Source: Allium sativum
Lineage: Eukaryota > Streptophyta > Magnoliopsida > Asparagales > Amaryllidaceae
Direction of reading: 5' to 3'
Assembly (NCBI GenBank): GCA_030737875.1
Contig: CM060915.1
Coordinates: 904,464,677-904,528,676, forward strand
DNA: 64,000 bases
Shown one piece after another: positions 57,779-64,000 of this stretch (its first letter is position 1; each line of letters opens with the position of its first letter). Under the pieces are notes generated by a model. The model was not told the DNA's origin and searched no databases. It saw only the letters and a program-made list of their open reading frames with translations. Made by a program: the position numbers and the translations under genes.

Positions 57779-58792
57779 TGTAACCACCCGCATTCTACGC
57801 ATTAGAGGACCATAGAATATTTATTTCATTCACAAACGAAGTTGTATGGTCGTGTAACTTTGGGGAACGACTGTTGGGGTCATTTCCCATATTCACAATT
57901 TTTTCCGAATTTTAAATGACCATTTTACCCCAGGCAAATCTTATTTCGCCTATAACTTTTGATTAATAAGGAGTTTTGATCTGAAACCACTTCTATTGGA
58001 TTCAGATGATGGGTTACCTTTCCGTAAAGTGGTCATATTAGTCAAACGGACTTACCTAGATATGGATGAAGTAAGGTTTGGAACGTGAAAAACAGCTTAA
58101 TCGGACCAAATAGGGTGATTAGCAGCTAGGCCAATAACCCATTTCAGGATTAGGTTTATGGGAGGCATATAGGGTTCGGCAAAACATTTCATTTTAGTTT
58201 TTCAACCGCCACTTACCTTCCTCTAACCCTAGTAACTGTCTCCATCCTCCAAATCTCTCTTTAATCACTTTCTAATAACATATTAGCCAAATATACATCA
58301 AATTAAGGCGGATTATCATAGAAATCGAGATAGAGCTGCTAGAATACATTGGTATCTGTGTCAAATCAGGTAGAGTTTCAGATCTGAAATTTATTTGTGG
58401 CTAAGATGAGTGATTTGCACTTTTATTCACTGATTACGGCTAATTATGGGTGATTAGTGATAATTATCGAAATTATGACACGGAAAAATATGAAAAAATA
58501 TACGGAAATTATTAAATATTAATTTATTCCTTTGTTAGAAATTTGGGTTAATTTGGTTAAGTTTGTTAATCCTATTGTTAGATATAGTTAAACATGTTAA
58601 GGGGAAAACCATGGGTTTGGGTATGTTTGATCCATTTTAACTTGTTAAATTGTTGTTTTGGTGTTTATGGTTAACCTTATATGTTGTTACTACTATTTGG
58701 TTTGATATTTGATTGCATAGAAAAGTTAGAATGGTCAAAAACGTTGTCGTATGGCATAAATAGCTCGTTGGAAAAGTTGTAGGAAATTAATT
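57779..58792 (+). mobile_element. Chromovirus E 3' LTR, interrupted by element D after 1,014 bp
   Basis: Begins TGTAACCACCCGCATTC right after the polypurine tract. It has a TATA-like GCATATAGGG near 58166, a CT-rich leader (about 58195-58270) and a donor-like CAGGTAGAG near 58367. The remainder lies beyond element D, outside the window. Confidence 0.85.
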
Positions 58793-59149
58793 TGTAACAC
58801 CCCGTAATTTTATAACATTAAAATTCACAAATTAAAGTATACTTAATTTTTAGAAAAGAATTAAGTGAAATGGGTTGCGCAGAGAAATATATATATATTG
58901 ATATATATATAAAAATTAAAAATTAAATAAATAAATATGCGAAAAAGTTCAAAACAGTGAATTGGGGGGGGGGAATAACCGAACCGGCCCATTTTTGAGG
59001 TCAACCCGAACCCAGCTGGGTCGACTAGGGGTTAATCCAGGGTGTTTGGCTGTCAACCCGTGGGCCGATTCGCTTAAATGCAGATTTTGCATTTGATTGG
59101 TTCTCATGGTTCAGGGATAATCTAATGGTCCTAAATAATTTCCTACACC

Positions 59150-59330
59150 TATAAATACATCCTAATGCTAACCCTAAACCTAATTAAAATAGAATAGTTA
59201 CCGTCATACCATCGCCATGGAAATCAATGGAGCCGCCGCCAACTAAGAAAGAAGAAAAGCAAAATCAATTCTAATTCTCTCAACCCTAAAGCAAAGCAAA
59301 ACTCTCTCTTTTCTTCTCTAAATTGTGAGT
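59150..59330 (+). promoter_or_regulatory. Core promoter, leader and splice-donor-like site of element D
   Basis: CCTATAAATACAT is a strong TATA box. The ~150-base leader is CT/AAG-rich with CTCTCTCTTTTCTTCTC before AAATTGTGAGT. The layout equals that of LTR C. Confidence 0.6.
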
Positions 59331-60194
59331 ATGATGATCTTAACAAGATTATTATCATTTTAATTAGGTTGAGTTATGAATGGATTATGAGTAGATGATG
59401 TGAATTATCATATATGTTGTTGTAAACCCCTTTTGCTATCATGTATATTGTAAATCCAATGTTATATGATGATGATACCTTATATGTTGTAAATCATGCT
59501 ATGATGATGTTATGTATGTTGAAAGTTTCTATGCTAAGTTGTGATGAATCATACATGTTAAAAAGGCCATGATGTTACCATCTATGCTAGTTAGTTCATA
59601 TTAATTAAATCATCATGTTTGGGTTATGTTGATCTATATGACAAGTCACATATGCAAGTTAGATTGATTAGAAAAGTTATGAACATATGCCAAGACATCT
59701 ATTATGACATCTAGAATTATGCTATGACATATGTGATATCCTATGCTAGTTCACACCATCATTATGTTGCCTAAAAACCTCATATGCAAGTTTATGTATA
59801 GATTTGGGCTATGATCATATCATATAAATTGAGACATTTAACAAGTTGACACCTTTTGATCCTTAACATGTGTAGTTTATGCAAGTTTCACCCCTATTAT
59901 GATTAGATTTATTTTAATTGTCTATATGTTGTGATAATTTATCTTTGTGCTAGGTGTTAGACTATACAAGTCTAGCCTATATTATGCGTTGAATAAGCGA
60001 ACGTATAAACGTGGGGTAGGGGTAATATTAAGGATTTAATATTAAAAAGTTGGGGTGCAATTGATATGATTTTGCATGCCATAAGTGGATGGCCATAATT
60101 GAGTCAATTATGGACATCATTAAAAGTTGACTTAATTAATAATTTGAATAGGAAATTATTAAAACTGGGGTAAAAGATTTTAAGTGTTAATCAA

Positions 60195-60410
60195 TGCTTA
60201 GGACACGAGGTTGGACTCGTTTGTGACGTAAACCTGCCCGGACCCGCCCGGCAAATCCAGTGGTCACAAATGTCAGCCCAATGTGAGAGGTCCTAGGCCT
60301 AAACTAAAGCATAACGGTTGTAAAGACACAAGGTTAGACTCTTTTATGGTGTAAGACTGCCCGAACCCGCCCGGCAAATCCAACTGCCATAAATGCCAGT
60401 TTAATGTGAG
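60195..60410 (+). repeat. Duplicated ~120-bp block in the D LTR
   Basis: Two copies share GACACRAGGTTRGACTC, CCCGCCCGGCAAATCCA and AATGTGAGAGGT. The counterpart in LTR C is at 53500-53715. Confidence 0.85.
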
Positions 60411-61661
60411 AGGTATTTATGAGGTTATGGCCTGAATGAATTAAGAAATACTTAACCAGATAAACACGTAAGGTGGGACATGGGGGTTAAGTAGGTGGCT
60501 TAGGTGGCATGAGGAATTAGGGGGTGCCCTTAGTGGCATGTGAAATACGATTAGTAAGATTTAACCAAACACACACGTAAATGAACATGACTAAAAGGGT
60601 TAAGTGGGATATACTAGTGACAAGCTTAGGTGGGTAGCTTGTGGGGGCCCATTTCGACCAGTATCCCAAACGTATCTTTGTGGGCTCGACCCAAGTCGAG
60701 GACGGGACACGCATGCTAGGTTCGACTGTAAGAGGCCAAAACGGGGAGCGGTGGCAACGCAAGTCCAACGGGTTTCGTATGCGTGTGTGGAGCCGGGCTG
60801 GTAGGTAAGACGTTGTTGCATCGTGTAGGTATAAGCCGTGCATTCTCAAGTTGTATCGGGTTGCCACTTTAGGGGAGTGATACACCCCACTGTGGGGCCA
60901 GCACGGGTATCTACGAGCAGGGAGCCGATCGAAAGTGGGTAGTGGGGTACACCTAGTGGAGATAGGGGCAGACGACACCTATGTAGTCAGCTAGGGGTAC
61001 GTAAGGCTATTTATAAAGTTTCTGTGTGAAGCAAGTGGGATCAAACAATAGGGTGACTGGTGTGGTGCAGTGTAGTAATGTGCGGTGCAGTGTAGTAATC
61101 ATTCGTTAGTAATTAGGTGTGCCTTTATCGTTATCTTTAACGTTATCTTAAACGCTATCTTTATCTTCCTAAGAGTTCATAGACATTTACTTGTCTTCCA
61201 GCTTATGCCTTAGTCTAGTTATTTTGATAATAGTATTGTTAGAATTATCATACTCGCCAGACTTTATGTCTGACCCCCTCTATTTCTATCCTTTTTCCCC
61301 CTCCAGGTCCTCAGGTTGGGCCCAGCTCTAGTGGAGTTTGATTGAATTGCTTCATCTCTCTTTGGAAAGCTTGGACCGTTGAAGTAAAGTCCAGCTTGTT
61401 ATCTTTTTAATGGCTATTTATGTAATGGGATTATGTATTTTGTTTTTATGAAGATGGATATTGTACTTGGTTATGATCTATGGTTTTATGATGTAACAAA
61501 CATGTTTAATTTCCGCTGCAATAAAATGAAGTTTTAGATTTCCAAGTACTATTTATTATCTGTCTTGTTGTAATTTTTCTGTTCTATATTCACTTATAAC
61601 CTCCATGGAAGTTAATGCATTCCCTTTGTGAGTGACATTAATGGACTTGGGGTGTTACACG

Positions 61662-61673
61662 TGGTATCAAAGC
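61662..61673 (+). other. Primer-binding site of element D
   Basis: TGGTATCAAAGC differs in one base from the TGGTATCAGAGC of A, B and F. It begins two bases after the LTR end. Confidence 0.9.
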
Positions 61674-61858
61674 TTAAGGTTACCAGAACAGATAAAAATA
61701 CTTTAGAAAAATAGTTATTTTTGGAAGAAGTGTTTTCAAAAACATGTTTTAATGAGAAATTTAAAGAGAAAAGTTTTTAAGAAAAACATAATCCCCAATA
61801 GCCACATATCTTTATCTTTCGAATTCTCCATTTTGAATCTTTCCTTTTTCGTTTCAGC

Positions 61859-62098
61859 ATGGCTGAAGATCTTAATCTACCCGACGGTGTAACGATACCA
61901 GGATGGTATAGGAGGTTATTGGAGGCTAGGGCCGCTGCAGGTCCAGCCAATGTTCCTCCACCACCAGTTGCACCCGTTCCTCCTCCTCCTCCTCGCGTAG
62001 ATACTTTTGCAAAGACGTGCAAGGAATTCAAGGCTATGGGAGGAAAACCATTTCAAGGGTCAGAAACGTTTGTGGAAGCTAGAGATTGGCTTTTGGAG
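61859..62098 (+). pseudogene. Element D gag, N-terminal stub
   Basis: ATG at 61859 starts MAEDLNLPDGVTIPGWYRRL, followed by an Ala/Pro-rich linker (PPPPVAPVPPPPP) and the beginning of the capsid region ([20 protein letters not shown]). About 80 codons in, the sequence passes into RT coding sequence in another frame, so the rest of gag, with zinc knuckle, is deleted. Confidence 0.88.
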
Positions 62099-62789
62099 GA
62101 AGGAAGTACGGTTCTTAGGGCACGTAATTCCCAAAGAAGGGATAGCCGTGGATCCCGCGAAGGTTGTGGCCATCCAAGATTGGAAGGTCCCTAAAAATGC
62201 TACCGAAGTGAGAAGTTTCTTGGGGTTGGCTGGCTACTATAGGAAGTTTATCAAAGACTTCGCAAAGATATCAGCTCCACTGACACGCTTGACGAAGAAG
62301 AACCTAGTTTTCACATGGGACGTAGATTGTGATGATGCGTTCCAACGTTTGAAGAGAGCTTTGACTTCAGCCCCAGTCTTAGTATTGCCAGACGGGAGTA
62401 AGCCGTTTACCGTTTATACTGATGCTTGTGGGATAGGACTAGGCGCAGTCTTAATGCAAGAGGGTAGGGTAATAGCCTATGGTGGAAGGCAGTTGAGAGC
62501 GCATGAGAAAAATTATCCTACACATGACCTAGAATTGGCCGCTATTGTTTTCGCGCTTAAGTCTTGGCGTCATTATCTTCTTGCCGAGAAATTCGAATTA
62601 TTCACTGACCACAATTTTTTAAAATACCTATTCTCTCAAAAGGACTTGAACTTAAGGCAGCAAAGGTGGATGGAGTTTTTAGCGTCCTACGACTTCGAAA
62701 TAGCCTATACCCCTGGCAAGGGTAACGTGGTGGCAGATGCCTTAAGTAGAAAAAGATTATCCTTAAGTCCTTTGTTTGTTGAGCGGTGA
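62094..62789 (+). pseudogene. Element D RT thumb and RNase H
   Basis: It starts at [17 protein letters not shown], so the RT fingers, palm and catalytic box are missing. [16 protein letters not shown] and the connection domain follow. RNase H keeps all its landmarks: [46 protein letters not shown] and [16 protein letters not shown], so in contrast to E its acidic residues are intact. It ends at TGA 62787-62789, and the integrase continues in the same frame. Confidence 0.92.
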
Positions 62790-64000
62790 AGTTTAGAATT
62801 CATTTCGGTGTTTGACTTTAGACCTTCCGTTGACTTCGTACCCGGTTTGCTAGCATCCTTGGAGGTCAGACCTACGCTTTTGGGACGGATTGGCGAGGCA
62901 CAGCGAGACGACCCGCAGTTGGTTGAGTTAGTAGAAAAACTCAAAGGAGGGGAGTCATCAAGCCATCTCCGTAGGTATACCCTAGACGATAAGGGTTGGT
63001 TACGTAGGGACGGTAGACTTTGTGTACCAAAAGACGATGACCTAAGGAAGACTATTCTTGACGAAGCACATCATTCGAAGATGACCATTCATCCCGGCGG
63101 GGACAAGATGTACAAAGACATGAAGAGAGTTTACTTTTGGGCCGGCATGAAGAAAGATGTGGCCGAGTATGTCGCTAGATGCTTGGTGTGCCAACAAGTA
63201 AAAGCAGAGCAAAAGAAACCCGGTGGGTTGCTTCACCCATTGGAGGTTCCACTATGGAAGTGGGAAAGTGTCTCGATGGATTTTGTGGATGGGTTACCGC
63301 GATCAAGGAAGGGTAATACGGGAATTTGGGTTATAGTAGATAGACTTACTAAAAGCGCCCATTTCATTCCCGTAAAGAGTAAGAGGACTGCTCCATGGCT
63401 AGCCTCCGTATATGTTCGCGAAATAGTTCGTTTGCACGGTGTTCCTTCTAGCATAGTGAGCGACCGCGATCCTATTTTCACTAGCGAATTTTGGAGAAGC
63501 TTACAAGAGGCGGTAGGGACTCGGTTATGTTTGGGCACCGCATATCATCCTCAGACGGACGGCCAGACCAAGAGGGTGAATCGCATTCTAGAGGATCTGT
63601 TGAGGCTATGTATCCTAGACTTTGGGAGTACGTGGGAAGAGCATCTTCCATTGGTGAAGTTCGCATATAATAACAGCTTTCAGTCCAGCATTGGTATGGC
63701 ACCATTCGAAGCTCTTTATGGACGACCTTGTCATTCACCTACATGTTGATGGGAATCTACGGATAAGATCTTACTTGGGCCCGATATGATTAGGGAGACT
63801 TCGGAGAAGATCGACTTGATTCGAAGGAGGATGAAAGCAGCACAGGATAGGCAGAAATCTTATGCGGATAAGAGGAGGACATATCTCGAGTTTGAAGTTA
63901 GGGACATGGTCTTTGTCAAAGTGTCTCCATTACGGAACGTTTTTCGCTTTGGGTCCGTTGGGAAATTAGCACCAAGGTTTGTAGGGTCGTTTCCTATTAA
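62790..64000 (+). pseudogene. Element D integrase, partial at window edge
   Basis: The zinc finger is intact (HHSKMTIHPG, CLVCQQVKAEQ). The core has MDFVDGLPRS and VSDRDPIFTSEF, but the catalytic Glu expected 35 residues after the second Asp is Lys: DGQTKRVNRILED (codon AAG at 63570-63572 instead of GAG). A TGA at 63747-63749 replaces a Trp codon. The frame then continues, with GPDMIRETSEKIDLIRRRM and VGKLAPRFVGSFP, to the last base of the window. The integrase could not be active. Confidence 0.92.

Larger units (their letters stand above)
58793..61659 (+). mobile_element. Element D 5' LTR, 2,867 bp
   Basis: TGTAACACCCCGTAATTTTA to TTGGGGTGTTACA. It contains a run of ten G (58964-58973), a TATA box at 59150-59157, a leader with a 9-codon upstream ORF (59217-59246), GTGAGT at 59325, a duplicated ~120-bp block (60195-60410) and TTCCGCTGCAATAAA at 61511-61525, combining the conserved box with a poly(A) signal. 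Confidence 0.93.
58793..64000 (+). mobile_element. Element D: chromovirus with a large internal deletion, partial at window edge
   Basis: It comprises the 5' LTR (58793-61659), primer site, a gag N-terminus, a deletion removing most of gag, protease and the RT palm, then RT thumb, RNase H and integrase to the window end. It is a different family from E (different LTR, same lineage type). The target duplication cannot be checked because the right end is not visible. Confidence 0.9.

Noticed and set aside
60517..60978. 153-codon ORF on the minus strand in the D LTR
   Set aside because: It lies antisense in a GC-rich part of the LTR, has no domain and overlaps a plus-strand ORF; probably chance.

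Overview
This window is plant nuclear DNA, almost certainly from a eudicot with a large, retrotransposon-rich genome. I cannot name the species. Evidence is the AT-rich non-coding sequence, primer-binding sites complementary to initiator tRNA-Met, Ty3/gypsy chromovirus (Tekay/Del-like) gag-pol remains with a C-terminal chromodomain, and an intron-containing fragment of a plant-specific KIN-12 kinesin. I find no intact host gene. Every convincing coding stretch is a broken transposon gene or a pseudogene fragment.

Layout. 1-6480: a diverged, rearranged giant LTR (minus strand) of the same family as element A. 6482-7480: KIN-12 kinesin pseudogene, three exon remnants with introns. 7886-8333: truncated 5' end of an A-family LTR on the plus strand. 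8334-14222: remains of another element, with a minus-strand promoter-like region (~8780), degenerate plus-strand coiled-coil reading frames (9954-12720) and a 65-bp tandem array (13321-13740). 14228-22654: element F (minus strand), LARD-like, with a ~4.1-kb LTR, ~3.9-kb non-coding interior, and a second LTR cut off after 442 bp; a TIR transposon (17289-18045) sits in its LTR. 22655-58792: an old chromovirus E, broken in several places. Element A (22969-50187) interrupts its gag, a solo LTR C (51674-55147) interrupts its reverse transcriptase, and element D (from 58793) interrupts its 3' LTR. Element B (31533-45943) is nested inside the right LTR of A. D runs off the right edge of the window.

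The most notable content is the pair A and B. Both are complete non-autonomous LTR retrotransposons with inverted proportions: giant LTRs (A about 5.67 kb, B about 6.7 kb) around miniature interiors (1,469 and 1,042 bp) that encode nothing. Both keep a target-site duplication (TTTCG for A, ATACA for B), an initiator tRNA-Met primer site and a polypurine tract. They share U3 modules, a splice-donor signal in the LTR, an interior block, a hairpin loop next to the primer site and a chromovirus-style 3' end. These suggest one non-autonomous clade, including F and the fragments at 1-6480 and 7886-8333, that probably borrows chromovirus proteins.

The relative order of events readable from nesting is: E first, then A into E, then B into A, with C and D entering E independently. 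B has nearly identical LTRs and is the youngest datable insertion. E carries many stops, several of the kind expected from decay of methylated cytosines.
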